64,000 nucleotides of DNA from DAOTTY01 sp964451095 (GCA_964451095.1 CAYVGI010000005.1:13438-77437); one strand, 5' to 3'; shown: positions 34,323 to 42,842, counted from the stretch's first letter. The notes: generated by a model from the sequence alone, not told the origin. Made by a program: numbers and translations.

Positions 34323-35576
34323 TTAGTTACTAGCTTCCTCGCGGAAGGCGGCGACTTCATCGCAGGTGTACCATACATCCTCTGCCGGGATGAACTGTAC
34401 ATCGGTGAGGATCGGGAAGGGGTACTCGTCGGAAACAGCGGTGATACCAACGTACTCGCCCACATTTGCCATGTGGTCACAGGCACGCACGGTCAGCTCA
34501 CCACGCAGCGAATCCCAGGTCAGGTCGTCTAGTGCTGTGGCAACTGCCGGACCTTCTGTTGTGCCCGCCAGTTCGGATGCTTCTGCCAGTACCATAACGG
34601 CATCATATGCCATAATCGCCCAGTCGGACGGATAGGCGTCGTAGGTTTCGAGGTATTCGTCAACAAATGCCTGGATGGTTTCCGTCATGTTGCCGTCTTC
34701 GTCAACAATGCCGTAGAACGGTGCACGTGCATAGCCGATCAACCCCTCCGGCAGCGCAGACGGGTCATCCTCGAACGCCTTCATGAAGTCGGTGTCGAAC
34801 AGACCAATTGCCTGGACATCAGCGAACAGGTCGAAGTCATTGCCCGTTTGGATGAAGTTCACTGCCTGTGCGCCCCACAGGTTGCTGTACACAATCTCGG
34901 CACCGCTGGTCTGGATCGCCGTGATGAACGGGTTCAGGTCAGCCTCACCGAGTGCGGGCCACTGCTCGGAGATAATAGAAGCTTCTGAGTTTTCAACGAG
35001 TGTCGGCTCAAACGCATTCCAAGAATCCCGCCCAAACGAGTAGTCAGGACCGATGCTTGCGAAATCCGTAAAGCCGAGCGTATTCGCAGCGTAGAGTGCG
35101 GCGGCGCGTGCTTCAATGGTGGTGTGGGGAACAACCTGCACCATAAACGGATGACCGTTGGTTGTCGTCAGGGCGACGGTGTTCGAGGTGTGGAACGCAA
35201 CCACGCGCTGTTCTTCTTCTGCAATGGCGGAAACAGCAAGTGCCACACCACTGCTGGTCGGTCCGAGCAGGAAGTCTACGTTGTCCTCTGTGATGAACTG
35301 ACGGGCAATGTTTGCACCCCGTTCAGCGTTCAGTTCGGAGTCCTGCTTGATGAACTGCACTTCCTTGCCGAGGATACCCCCGTTTTCGTTGAGGTCGGCA
35401 ATTGCCATCTCAACACCCTTGATCTGTGAATCCGCGAAGACAGCGCCCACGCCGGATTCATCCACAACGAAGCCGTAAAGAACGACATCGTCCTCATAGT
35501 AAGGGGTATCCTGTGCAGCAACACCCCCCACAACGAGCAACGACACCAACAGCGAAACAACTAACAATCTGTACAC
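34323..35576 (-). CDS. livK: Branched-chain-type ABC transporter substrate-binding protein LivK
   Basis: 417 residues from GTG 35576, with AGGAGAAAG eight bases upstream. There is a signal peptide (MYRLLVVSLLVSLLVVGGVA, cleavage after about AAQ). The mature part is a Peripla_BP_6 type I binding protein: VEMAIADLNENGGILGKEV, LLGPTSSGVALAVSAIAEEE and SIGPDYSFGRDSW are typical. It has no lipobox. It captures the substrate outside the membrane and delivers it to LivHM. The ligand is unlikely to be readable by eye; the neighbouring acyl-CoA ligase favours an organic acid. Its gene follows the ligase by 69 bases on the same strand. Confidence 0.93.
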   Translation of the reverse strand: MYRLLVVSLLVSLLVVGGVAAQDTPYYEDDVVLYGFVVDESGVGAVFADSQIKGVEMAIADLNENGGILGKEVQFIKQDSELNAERGANIARQFITEDNVDFLLGPTSSGVALAVSAIAEEEQRVVAFHTSNTVALTTTNGHPFMVQVVPHTTIEARAAALYAANTLGFTDFASIGPDYSFGRDSWNAFEPTLVENSEASIISEQWPALGEADLNPFITAIQTSGAEIVYSNLWGAQAVNFIQTGNDFDLFADVQAIGLFDTDFMKAFEDDPSALPEGLIGYARAPFYGIVDEDGNMTETIQAFVDEYLETYDAYPSDWAIMAYDAVMVLAEASELAGTTEGPAVATALDDLTWDSLRGELTVRACDHMANVGEYVGITAVSDEYPFPILTDVQFIPAEDVWYTCDEVAAFREEASN

Positions 35577-35645
35577 GGTAACACTTTCTCCTAATTTATA
35601 TATAGTCTAACTATCCTATAGCAGGCAATTAACCGCTATTGAATA

Positions 35646-37160
35646 CTAAATCATAGGGTTCAGGTAAGATGCTTTGATCTGCCGCTTTAGCGTCTTTCCG
35701 GAGGAACTACGCGGGAAATCGTCGAGGAATATCACGCGGCTGATTTTTTGGTAGCGTGCCGTAATGCGTTCGTTCGTCCACTGGAGAACGACTTCCGGCG
35801 CTACTTCCCCATCGCAGATGACCGCGGCAACTGGCGTCTCTCCCCATTTGTCGTCTGGCACGCCAAAGATAGCAACCTCGCGCACATTGGGGTGCTGCAC
35901 CATGATCTCTTCCATGTCTCTGGGGTACACATTCACCCCACCGGAGATGATCATATCCTTTTTGCGATCTACCAGATACAGAAATCCATCATCATCCACA
36001 TAGCCCAGGTCACCCGTGTAAAGCCATCCGTCCTTTAGGGTTTTGGCGGTCAGTGCTGGCTGTTTGTAGTAACCGGACATCAACAGGGGGCTGCGCCCAA
36101 TGATCTCACCGATTTCATTCGCAGGCACATCCTGTCCATTGTCATCAACAATACGCATGTCGAACAGTGGGGGCGGGGTGCCTACAGACTCGGGCTTTTT
36201 CTCAAAGTCGAAGGGATCCAGAATCGTCATGAAGCCCTCGGTCAGACCATACAGTTCGTAAAAGCGCCCGGGCAATGCCTGTGCAAGCGCATTCTTGTGC
36301 TCCAGGTGCAGCGGTGCCCCCACTGTTCCCACCATTTCAAGCGATTGCATGATGTCCGGGTCAAAGGTTGGGCAGTTCAGCATGGCGATGATTTGAGAGG
36401 GCACCATCTTGATGTGGGTCACTTTCTCCTTTGCCACCGTTTCAATCAGGTGGGCAGGGTCAAAGCGAGGGTGCAGAATGTAGGTGCCGCCGAGAAAAAA
36501 GGATGGCATGAGCGTGAGGAAGGAGCCATTAAAGATGATGGAACCCGTGTGCAGCGTTACGCTTTCCGGTGTCATCCGGTAGCCAAGCGCGAACAACGCA
36601 CCGTACAATGCCCGCACGCGGTGGTTTAACTGAATCCCTTTGGGTAAACCTGTTGTGCCACTGCTGTAGATGATATTGTACAGGTCATCCCCGGTGATGC
36701 CCGGGTTCGGTGGCGCGTCTGTGGACATGCCGCTTACCAGCTCAGCGTAGGACGTGTAACCGTCCTTTTCGCCATCTGTGAGGATGTAGTGTTTTACGTG
36801 GGGCAGTTGGTCGCGGAAGGGATCCAGAATGCTGGTGAAATCCGAACTTGTTAGGATGAGCGAGGTGTCCGAATCATTCAGCAACTTCGTCAGCCCCTCG
36901 CCTCGTAGTAAGTTGCTCAGCGGAACAACTACCGCCCCGAGCTTTGCCGCCGCCCAGTAGAGGTCAAGTTGTTCGAGGCAATTGGCAGTAATCGTCGCCA
37001 CTTTGTCGCCCTTGCAAATTCCCAATTTCAGGAGCGCATTTGCAAGTTTGTTCACACGCTGGTCGTATTCTAAGTAAGTCAGCCGTGTATCTTCAAAGAT
37101 CACTGCCGTGTGGTTTGGGCGATACGTCATGTGGCGCGTGAGGATTGAGGCAATATCCAT
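35646..37160 (-). CDS. AMP-forming acyl-CoA synthetase/ligase
   Basis: 504 residues from ATG 37160 (MDIASILTRH). I preferred it to TTG 37178 and ATG 37169 because GGAAG lies ten bases upstream. ANL superfamily motifs are complete: the phosphate loop YSSGTTGLPKG, the adenine-binding YGLTEG, the hinge region YTGDLGYVDDDGFLYLVDRKKD, and the thiolation-domain lysine in SSSGKTLKRQI. It activates a carboxylic acid to its CoA thioester via an acyl-AMP. The family includes fatty-acid, cyclohexane and aromatic-acid ligases, which cannot be separated by eye. It heads a seven-gene minus-strand operon (ligase-livKHMGF-hydrolase) and is divergent from a thioesterase. Confidence 0.92.
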   Translation of the reverse strand: MDIASILTRHMTYRPNHTAVIFEDTRLTYLEYDQRVNKLANALLKLGICKGDKVATITANCLEQLDLYWAAAKLGAVVVPLSNLLRGEGLTKLLNDSDTSLILTSSDFTSILDPFRDQLPHVKHYILTDGEKDGYTSYAELVSGMSTDAPPNPGITGDDLYNIIYSSGTTGLPKGIQLNHRVRALYGALFALGYRMTPESVTLHTGSIIFNGSFLTLMPSFFLGGTYILHPRFDPAHLIETVAKEKVTHIKMVPSQIIAMLNCPTFDPDIMQSLEMVGTVGAPLHLEHKNALAQALPGRFYELYGLTEGFMTILDPFDFEKKPESVGTPPPLFDMRIVDDNGQDVPANEIGEIIGRSPLLMSGYYKQPALTAKTLKDGWLYTGDLGYVDDDGFLYLVDRKKDMIISGGVNVYPRDMEEIMVQHPNVREVAIFGVPDDKWGETPVAAVICDGEVAPEVVLQWTNERITARYQKISRVIFLDDFPRSSSGKTLKRQIKASYLNPMI

Positions 37161-37223
37161 AAGTAACATTACTTCCAAAAAAGTCTAAGAACTGAAGACA
37201 GTAAGTGTCACGAACTGCGCGAA

Positions 37224-37252
37224 ATTATAGCTTACGCGGTTGTTGCGATAAA
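37224..37252 (-). promoter_or_regulatory. Putative promoter of the ligase-liv operon
   Basis: On the minus strand TATAAT (37224-37229, in the context GCTATAAT) follows a 17-base spacer after TTATCG (37247-37252). The element lies 64 bases before the ligase ATG, in the gap shared with the divergent thioesterase gene. Confidence 0.5.
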
Positions 37253-37362
37253 GTGTTTAAAGGTGTTCAAAAAAGGGCAATTTGAAACTGGTGTTTTTCG
37301 GTCATTTGCGTTATGTGCACGCAGTCATGTGGTAGCATTTAAGTTAACTCAGGCTTAGTTCT

Positions 37363-37797
37363 ATGAACCCAGAACAAAACACACGCTCAGCATATCCATA
37401 CATGCTTGCCATCCCAACCCGCTGGCGAGACAACGACCTATACCAACACGTCAACAACGTGGTGTACTATGCCTTCTTCGATACCGTCATCGGGCATTAC
37501 CTGATGACCGTGGGGCAATTGGATTACACACGCGATACGGTTGTTGGCTTCGCGGTAGAAACCCACTGCCAGTTCTTTAAGCCAGTTGCATTTCCTGATG
37601 TTGTCGATGCAGGTTTGCGGGTTGGGAAGATTGGCAACAGCAGTGTGCGCTACGAAATCGGAATATTCAAAGAGGATGAGGACACGCTGGTCGCCGCTGG
37701 CTATTTTGTTCATGTATTTGTTGATCGGAACACAAATCAGTCCACCCGCATACCGGACAAAATTCGCACCGCGCTCGAAAAAATAACCGTTAGCTGA
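37363..37797 (+). CDS. Hotdog-fold acyl-CoA thioesterase (4HBT family)
   Basis: 144 residues, a normal length. The active-site helix motif RWRDNDLYQHVNNVVYYAFFD (residues 20-40) has the catalytic Asp followed by HVNN, as in 4-hydroxybenzoyl-CoA thioesterase, FadM and related enzymes. A typical HCQFFKPVAFPD strand follows. It hydrolyses an acyl-CoA to free acid and CoA. It is divergent from the acyl-CoA ligase and, with the thiolase and SDR, completes a CoA-ester metabolic group; it may recover CoA from stalled intermediates. There is no clear ribosome-binding site before ATG 37363. Confidence 0.87.
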   Translation: MNPEQNTRSAYPYMLAIPTRWRDNDLYQHVNNVVYYAFFDTVIGHYLMTVGQLDYTRDTVVGFAVETHCQFFKPVAFPDVVDAGLRVGKIGNSSVRYEIGIFKEDEDTLVAAGYFVHVFVDRNTNQSTRIPDKIRTALEKITVS

Positions 37798-37910
37798 AGC
37801 ATCGTTTGTCACCGACCTGCACGGGTTGCCTTAGCGCAAACAACCGAGTGTTTTTCACCTTAGCACATTTGCGGTACGATGACGGCGTTGCACATTAAGG
37901 AACGCACCCC

Positions 37911-39104
37911 ATGCCGGATATTTTCTCCATTACAGAAATCAACGCCCACCTGCGCCAACTCATCGAGGCGGACGCCGCGCTGGGGGATGTGTGGGTGCAG
38001 GGTGAAGTGAGCAACCTGCGCAAGGCGTCTAGCGGGCACTGGTACTTCACGTTAAAGGATGACCGCGCCCAACTGCGCTGTGTGATGTGGCGCAGTAATG
38101 CTTCCCGGCAGTTTGTGGTGCCCAAGGACGGCGATAACATCCAGGTGCACGGCTATGTGAGCCTGTACGACCAGCGCGGCGACGTACAGTTCTATGCCGA
38201 CTTCATCCGGGCGGCGGGCGTAGGCGACCTGTACGCACAGTTCGAGCAGCTTAAGGCGAAGCTGGACGCAGAGGGGTTGTTCGACGCAGTGCACAAAAAG
38301 GCGCTGCCCCCATTCCCGCTGCGGTTGGGGGTGGTCACATCGCCGCAGGCAGCAGCACTGCAAGACGTGCTGAACGTGCTAGCGCGGCGCTTTCCGCTGG
38401 CAGATGTGCTGCTAGCACCGACGCTGGTGCAGGGCGCGAACGCCCCCCAGCAGATTGCCGCCGCAATCGCACAACTAGACACGGAACACCTCGCGGATGT
38501 CATCTTGCTGGTGCGCGGCGGTGGCAGCATAGAAGACCTGTGGGCATTCAACGACGAACAGGTGGCACGGGCGGTGTTCAGCGCCGCAACACCGATTGTG
38601 ACGGGCATCGGGCACGAGACAGACTTCACCATTGCAGATTTCGTTGCCGACCACCGGGCACCCACGCCGTCAGCGGCGGCGGAGGTTGCCACACCGAACC
38701 TTGCTGATGTGCAGGGGGCGGTGCGTGCAAAACAGGAGCGCCTGTCCTTTGCGATGCGGGCACAAGTTCATGCGCTGCGGGACGACGTAAGCGCCGCAGC
38801 ACAACAGCTAGACTACCGCTCTCCAGCGGCGGCGGTGCGCAACTACCGCCAGCGCGTGGACGAACTGCACACGCGCCTGCTGGGGGCACAGGGCAGGGAG
38901 CTTAGCTTGCTGCGCGAACGGCTGACCAGCAAAGTGAGCGCCCTGCACGCTGCCAGCCCGCAGGCGATCTTGGCGCGTGGCTATGCGATTGTGGCGCGGT
39001 CGGACGACGGAGCGGTTGTGCGCCGCCCAGAGGATGCACCGCCGGGGACACCGCTGCACATCCGGCTAGCAGAGGGCGATTTGAACGGGCGGGCTGAAGA
39101 ATAG
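37911..39104 (+). CDS. xseA: Exodeoxyribonuclease VII large subunit
   Basis: 397 residues from ATG 37911, with AAGGAAC upstream. The N-terminal OB-fold (about 1-100, with VWVQGEVSNLRKASSGHWYFTLKD) is followed by the catalytic region: PLRLGVVTSPQAAALQDVL, VILLVRGGGSIEDLWAFND and VTGIGHETDFTIADFVADHRAPTPSAAAE. A helical stretch (about 265-345) and the C-terminal ARGYAIV motif follow. With XseB it degrades single-stranded DNA in both directions in repair. xseB follows after nine bases. Confidence 0.96.
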   Translation: MPDIFSITEINAHLRQLIEADAALGDVWVQGEVSNLRKASSGHWYFTLKDDRAQLRCVMWRSNASRQFVVPKDGDNIQVHGYVSLYDQRGDVQFYADFIRAAGVGDLYAQFEQLKAKLDAEGLFDAVHKKALPPFPLRLGVVTSPQAAALQDVLNVLARRFPLADVLLAPTLVQGANAPQQIAAAIAQLDTEHLADVILLVRGGGSIEDLWAFNDEQVARAVFSAATPIVTGIGHETDFTIADFVADHRAPTPSAAAEVATPNLADVQGAVRAKQERLSFAMRAQVHALRDDVSAAAQQLDYRSPAAAVRNYRQRVDELHTRLLGAQGRELSLLRERLTSKVSALHAASPQAILARGYAIVARSDDGAVVRRPEDAPPGTPLHIRLAEGDLNGRAEE

Positions 39105-39113
39105 GCAAAACCG

Positions 39114-39344
39114 ATGACAAACAACACGCAGAGTAACATCCAAGACCTGACATTTGAACAGGCATATGCCGAGCTAAGCGACCTCATCGACGCGATGGAA
39201 AGCGGCGAGCTCCCACTGGAACAATCTGTGGCGACTTTTGAGCGGGGCAAACAACTTGCGGCACACTGTGAGACACTGCTAGAAAACGCCGAACTGCGCG
39301 TGCAGCAGCTCAATGCGGACGGCAGCCTCAGTGATTTGGGATAA
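39114..39344 (+). CDS. xseB: Exodeoxyribonuclease VII small subunit
   Basis: 76 residues with the family signature: LTFEQAYAELSDLIDAMESGELPLEQSVATFERGKQLAAHCETLLENAE, a two-helix protein that wraps around XseA. The length is typical. It is in one operon with xseA. Its stop codon TAA forms part of the following inverted repeat. Confidence 0.95.
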   Translation: MTNNTQSNIQDLTFEQAYAELSDLIDAMESGELPLEQSVATFERGKQLAAHCETLLENAELRVQQLNADGSLSDLG

Positions 39345-39388
39345 ACTTGGGATATTTCCCAAACTTATCCCAAATATATCCCAAGTTT
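39343..39388. terminator. Hairpin with 13-bp arms between convergent xseB and the GlcG-like gene
   Basis: AAACTTGGGATAT (39343-39355) and its perfect complement ATATCCCAAGTTT (39376-39388) flank a 20-base loop that itself contains two more TCCCAAA-like copies. The position at the meeting point of two convergent genes, and the AT-rich arms, suggest a bidirectional terminator. The iterated TCCCAA core also allows alternative pairings. Confidence 0.65.
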
Positions 39389-39393
39389 GGGAA

Positions 39394-39804
39394 TTATTGC
39401 GCAAGCGCGGCGATGCCATGCCGGGCAAAGTCGATGTCTTCGTCCTCGCTTAGCCCGCTGACGCCCACCGCACCGACGAGCGTGTCCTCATGGAACACCG
39501 GCACACCGCCGCCCCATGTGACGTAGCGCAGTTCGCCGAAGTTCGTCATGGGGAAGCCCTCGTCGCGGGAGCGCTGCCCCATGACCTTGGACTCAATGTG
39601 CTCACGGGCGGCGGTGTACGCCTTGTTCATAGCGATGTGGATGGACGGCAGGCGACAGCCATCCGTGCGGAGGAACGCCATAAGTTCGCCGTGGTCGTCG
39701 ACGACAGCGGCAGCAAGCCCTTTCCCCTCAGCATCGGCACGGGTGCGGATGGCGTCGATAATGGTCATGGCGTCTGCATGGGCAAGAACGGTTTTTTGGT
39801 ACAC
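39394..39804 (-). CDS. GlcG/HbpS-like protein (DUF336)
   Basis: 136 residues. The whole length fits the GlcG/HbpS family: AAAVVDDHGELMAFLRTDGCRLPSIHIAMNKAYTAA in the centre and GGVPVFHEDTLVGAVGVSGLSEDEDIDFARHGIAAL at the end. Relatives include HbpS, a haem-binding protein of a redox-sensing system, and GlcG of the glycolate oxidase locus, so a small-molecule or haem-binding role is likely. No signal peptide is seen, which points to the cytosol. It ends 50 bases from xseB and has no operon partner here. Confidence 0.85.
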   Translation of the reverse strand: MYQKTVLAHADAMTIIDAIRTRADAEGKGLAAAVVDDHGELMAFLRTDGCRLPSIHIAMNKAYTAAREHIESKVMGQRSRDEGFPMTNFGELRYVTWGGGVPVFHEDTLVGAVGVSGLSEDEDIDFARHGIAALAQ

Positions 39805-39922
39805 AGGGCACTATCCTTAAGTTGTGGAAAATAATATTGGCTCGTCCTCATTTTAGCTGATGGCAGTGCGTACAAGGAAAAACTGGCATATGTTGTGCAG
39901 GTTTTGAGGAGATTTTACACTT

Positions 39923-39967
39923 CCCCTAGTGATTAGGGGCATAGAGCGCGGTGCTTGCTCTTATAAT
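39923..39967 (+). promoter_or_regulatory. Palindrome and -10 element upstream of the vWA/solute-binding gene
   Basis: CCCCTA-GTGAT-TAGGGG (39923-39939, perfect 6-bp arms) is followed 22 bases later by TATAAT (39962-39967), 51 bases before the start codon. There is no standard -35; the palindrome covers that place and could be an activator or repressor site. Confidence 0.45.
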
Positions 39968-40017
39968 AAAGGTGTGAGTTACACGTATTTGATTGTGAAT
40001 TTGGGAGAAGCAAGCAC

Positions 40018-41619
40018 ATGACCAAGCGATATGCCGTTCTGCTGTTGTTGATCCTCGCAACTACACTCGCAGCGTGCGGGACAAGCATCGGCGGCGTGCC
40101 GGAATCGCGCACCCTCCGCATTGTGTCCGGCTCTGAAAATCGCACGCTGGAACCGATCATCCAGGAGTGGGCAGGGCAGAATAACTACTCAATTGAAATT
40201 GATTATCAAGGGTCTGTTGATATTGCACGGATGCTGCGCTCTGGCAGCATTGCCTACGACGCGGTGTGGCCCGCGAATTCATTGTGGATTGCCTACGGTG
40301 ATACCAACAACATCGTGACCAAGGACACGTCTATTATGCGGTCGCCCGTGGTATTTGCCATTAAGCGCAGCGTGGCAGAGCGCCTGGACTGGGTGGACGC
40401 CGAAGTGACCGTGAACGACATCCTGGACGCGGCAGAGCGCGGTGACGTGCGCTTCATGATGACTTCCGCCACGCAGAGCAACTCCGGCGCGAGCTTCTAC
40501 TTTGCGGCACTCTCCGCGTTTGCTGGCAGCCCGGAGGTCATCAGCATGGACGACCTGGAAGACCCGGACGTGCAAGACCAGATCACCCGCATCCTGGGCA
40601 CGGTAGACCGCTCCAGTGGCAGCAGCGGTTGGCTAAAGGACTTGTTCCTGGAAACGTATGACCTGTACGACGGCATGGTGAACTACGAGGCAGTGGTCAT
40701 CGAGGCAAACCTGGAACTAGAACAGCAGGGGCGCGAACCGCTTTACTCCATCTACCCGGTAGATGGCTCCGCCATTGCAGACTCTCCGCTAGGGTTTATT
40801 TCCACCAGCAGCGACGAGAAAGAGGCAGTCTTTGAGGAGTTGCAGGCATACCTGCTGTCGGATGTGGCGCAGGCAGAACTGCTAGCAGCAGGACGACGTA
40901 CCGGCAACATCGGCTTGCAGTTGGACAACGCCGACACCTCCGTGTTCCGCCCACAGTGGGGCATTGACGTAAACAGCGTAATCCAGCCGATTCGCTTCCC
41001 AGATACCACCACCATTGCAGAGGCGCTCAACCTGTACCAAACCGCATTCCGTCGCCCGTCCTGCACCGTGCTTGCCGTAGACCGCTCTGGTAGTATGGAG
41101 GGGAATGGCGAACGCAACGCAAACGAAGGGCTGCGCACCATCCTGAACCAATCTATCGCAGCAGACTTCCTCATCCAGGGGCACCCGGAAGACGTGACGA
41201 CCATTGTGCTGTTCAACGGTGATGTGATTAACCGCGACTTCGAGGCGTGGACGGTGGAAGGTAACGACGCCGACGCCCTGAACGACTTGTACCGCCGCGC
41301 AGAATCGGTTGACTCCGGTGGTAACACGAACATCTATGGCACGGCGCAGTCTGCACACGAGTGGCTGGAGCAGGTTCGCACCGATGAGTGCTTGCCGTCG
41401 GTGATTTTGATGACGGACGGGCGCGACAACACCAGTTCGCTGACTGCACTGCAAAATTACCTGGACACGACTGAAAACGATATTCCGATATTCGTGATTA
41501 CCTTTGGCGACGCGGACGATAGCCAGGTAGAACCCATAGCAGACTACACGTTTGCGCGTGTGTTCGATGGGCGCAGCGACCTGATTTCCGCGTTCCGCAA
41601 TGCAAAGGGCTATAACTAA
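40018..41619 (+). CDS. Lipoprotein fusing a solute-binding domain with a von Willebrand A domain
   Basis: 533 residues from ATG 40018 with GGGAGAAG upstream. The signal sequence ends in the lipobox LAAC (Cys20). Residues about 33-330 resemble a type II solute-binding protein (LRIVSGSENRTLEPIIQEW, DAVWPANSLW, SATQSNSGASFYFAAL, NYEAVVIEANLE). Residues about 345-525 form a vWA domain with an intact metal-ion site: DRSGS (355-359), a Thr in SGGNTNIYGT and Asp in LMTDGRDNTSS. No ABC permease or ATPase is adjacent. The protein may bind a ligand and a partner protein at the cell surface through the metal site. It is followed after 21 bases by a gene for a related solute-binding protein. Confidence 0.85.
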   Translation: MTKRYAVLLLLILATTLAACGTSIGGVPESRTLRIVSGSENRTLEPIIQEWAGQNNYSIEIDYQGSVDIARMLRSGSIAYDAVWPANSLWIAYGDTNNIVTKDTSIMRSPVVFAIKRSVAERLDWVDAEVTVNDILDAAERGDVRFMMTSATQSNSGASFYFAALSAFAGSPEVISMDDLEDPDVQDQITRILGTVDRSSGSSGWLKDLFLETYDLYDGMVNYEAVVIEANLELEQQGREPLYSIYPVDGSAIADSPLGFISTSSDEKEAVFEELQAYLLSDVAQAELLAAGRRTGNIGLQLDNADTSVFRPQWGIDVNSVIQPIRFPDTTTIAEALNLYQTAFRRPSCTVLAVDRSGSMEGNGERNANEGLRTILNQSIAADFLIQGHPEDVTTIVLFNGDVINRDFEAWTVEGNDADALNDLYRRAESVDSGGNTNIYGTAQSAHEWLEQVRTDECLPSVILMTDGRDNTSSLTALQNYLDTTENDIPIFVITFGDADDSQVEPIADYTFARVFDGRSDLISAFRNAKGYN

Positions 41620-41640
41620 GCAAGGAGAGGACAGACGTTT

Positions 41641-42765
41641 ATGCGCAACTTACTGAAGCCGCGCAACCTCATTATCGTCGCATTTGTGGTGATGGCAGCA
41701 GGCGTGCTGATTGCCTCCTGGGTTAATACCAGCGCAGATGTGTTCCGCACGACGACCGAGGTGGTGTGTAACATCGGCAGCGAAAAAGACGACTTTCTCT
41801 CCAACCCGGAGGTACAGCGCATCCTTGCCAATCGCTACGGGCTAGAGGTGGACTTCGACAATATGGGCAGCATTGACCAGGCGCTGCTGACGGAAGCACA
41901 GCTACAGGGCATTGACTGCCTGTGGCCCTCGAACACATCGGCGCTGGAAATCTTCCGGGCGGAGCACCCCAACCTGGACTATGACGACAGCGTCATCTTC
42001 AACTCGCCGATTGTACTGTACACCTGGAACGATGTGCTGCTGGGGCTGGAAAACAGCAACGTCGTGGAGCAAACCAGCGAGGGGCACTATGTTGTAGACG
42101 CGGCACTGTTGTTTGATCGGCTGGCGGACGAAGACCTGGACGCGGACGGTGACGTGCGCCCGACGTGGGAAGACCTGGGCGTTGACCGTTTCAACAGCTT
42201 CCAGGTCATCACGACCGACCCCACCCGCAGCAACTCCGGCAATATGTTCTATGGGCTTTTCTTGAACATGCTGAACGAGGGCAACATCGTGAGCGAAAAT
42301 GGATTAGATGAGTACTACCCGGTCGTGGAGGAGTATTTCATCAGCCAGGGGTTGCTAGAAGGCAGCAGCGGCGACCTGTTCGACAAGTTCATCCAGCAGG
42401 GCAGCGGTGCCTACCCACTGATGGCAAACTACGAGAGCCTTATCATTGAGGTTTCTGTGGAGAACGAGGCGCAGCGCGACATCATTCGTGACCGCGTGCG
42501 TATCATCTACCCGCAGCCGACGGTGTATTCCGCGCACCCGCTGATCGCGCTCACAGACAACGGCGAACGGTTGATGGACGCGCTGAGCGACCCGGAAATC
42601 CAGACGATTGCCTGGGAGCAGCACGGCTTCCGCAGCGGTATTTTGGGTGTGGATAACGACCCCAGCGTGCTAGACATCGCTGGCATCCCGGCGGAAATCA
42701 CGCAGATCATTAACCTGCCCAGCGCAGGCGCGATGATTGAGCTGGTTAACCGCCTGCAGGGGTAG
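41641..42765 (+). CDS. Membrane-anchored solute-binding protein paired with the vWA lipoprotein
   Basis: 374 residues with one N-terminal hydrophobic segment (about 9-27) and no lipobox, so it is probably anchored rather than lipidated. Several blocks align with the upstream protein's solute-binding half: DCLWPSNTSAL with DAVWPANSLWI, TDPTRSNSGNMFYGLF with ATQSNSGASFYFAAL, and LMANYESLIIEVSVE with MVNYEAVVIEANLE. It has no vWA domain. It is a separate but related binding protein, probably from an old duplication. The two genes are one operon (AAGGAGAGG lies upstream of ATG 41641) and end at a strong terminator. Ligand and function are unknown. Confidence 0.8.
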   Translation: MRNLLKPRNLIIVAFVVMAAGVLIASWVNTSADVFRTTTEVVCNIGSEKDDFLSNPEVQRILANRYGLEVDFDNMGSIDQALLTEAQLQGIDCLWPSNTSALEIFRAEHPNLDYDDSVIFNSPIVLYTWNDVLLGLENSNVVEQTSEGHYVVDAALLFDRLADEDLDADGDVRPTWEDLGVDRFNSFQVITTDPTRSNSGNMFYGLFLNMLNEGNIVSENGLDEYYPVVEEYFISQGLLEGSSGDLFDKFIQQGSGAYPLMANYESLIIEVSVENEAQRDIIRDRVRIIYPQPTVYSAHPLIALTDNGERLMDALSDPEIQTIAWEQHGFRSGILGVDNDPSVLDIAGIPAEITQIINLPSAGAMIELVNRLQG

Positions 42766-42801
42766 CGCTTAACATCGCCTCCACCAGGTAGCTAATCTAC
42801 G

Positions 42802-42842
42802 CAGACCAGGGACTTGAATGTGCCCTGGTCTGGTTGTTTTTG
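42802..42842 (+). terminator. Intrinsic terminator of the solute-binding operon
   Basis: CAGACCAGGG, an 11-base loop, CCCTGGTCTG, then GTTGTTTTTGTT. This is a perfect 10-bp stem. Confidence 0.88.

Noticed and set aside
27383..37800. Integrated mobile element with att sites at tRNA-Leu
   Set aside because: No integrase, transposase or duplicated tRNA 3' end was found, so a mobile element is not annotated; the possibility is kept only as a weak finding.
39343..39388. CRISPR-like repeat array
   Set aside because: The repeated TCCCAA units are 6-8 bases with no spacer-repeat periodicity, and no cas gene is in the window.
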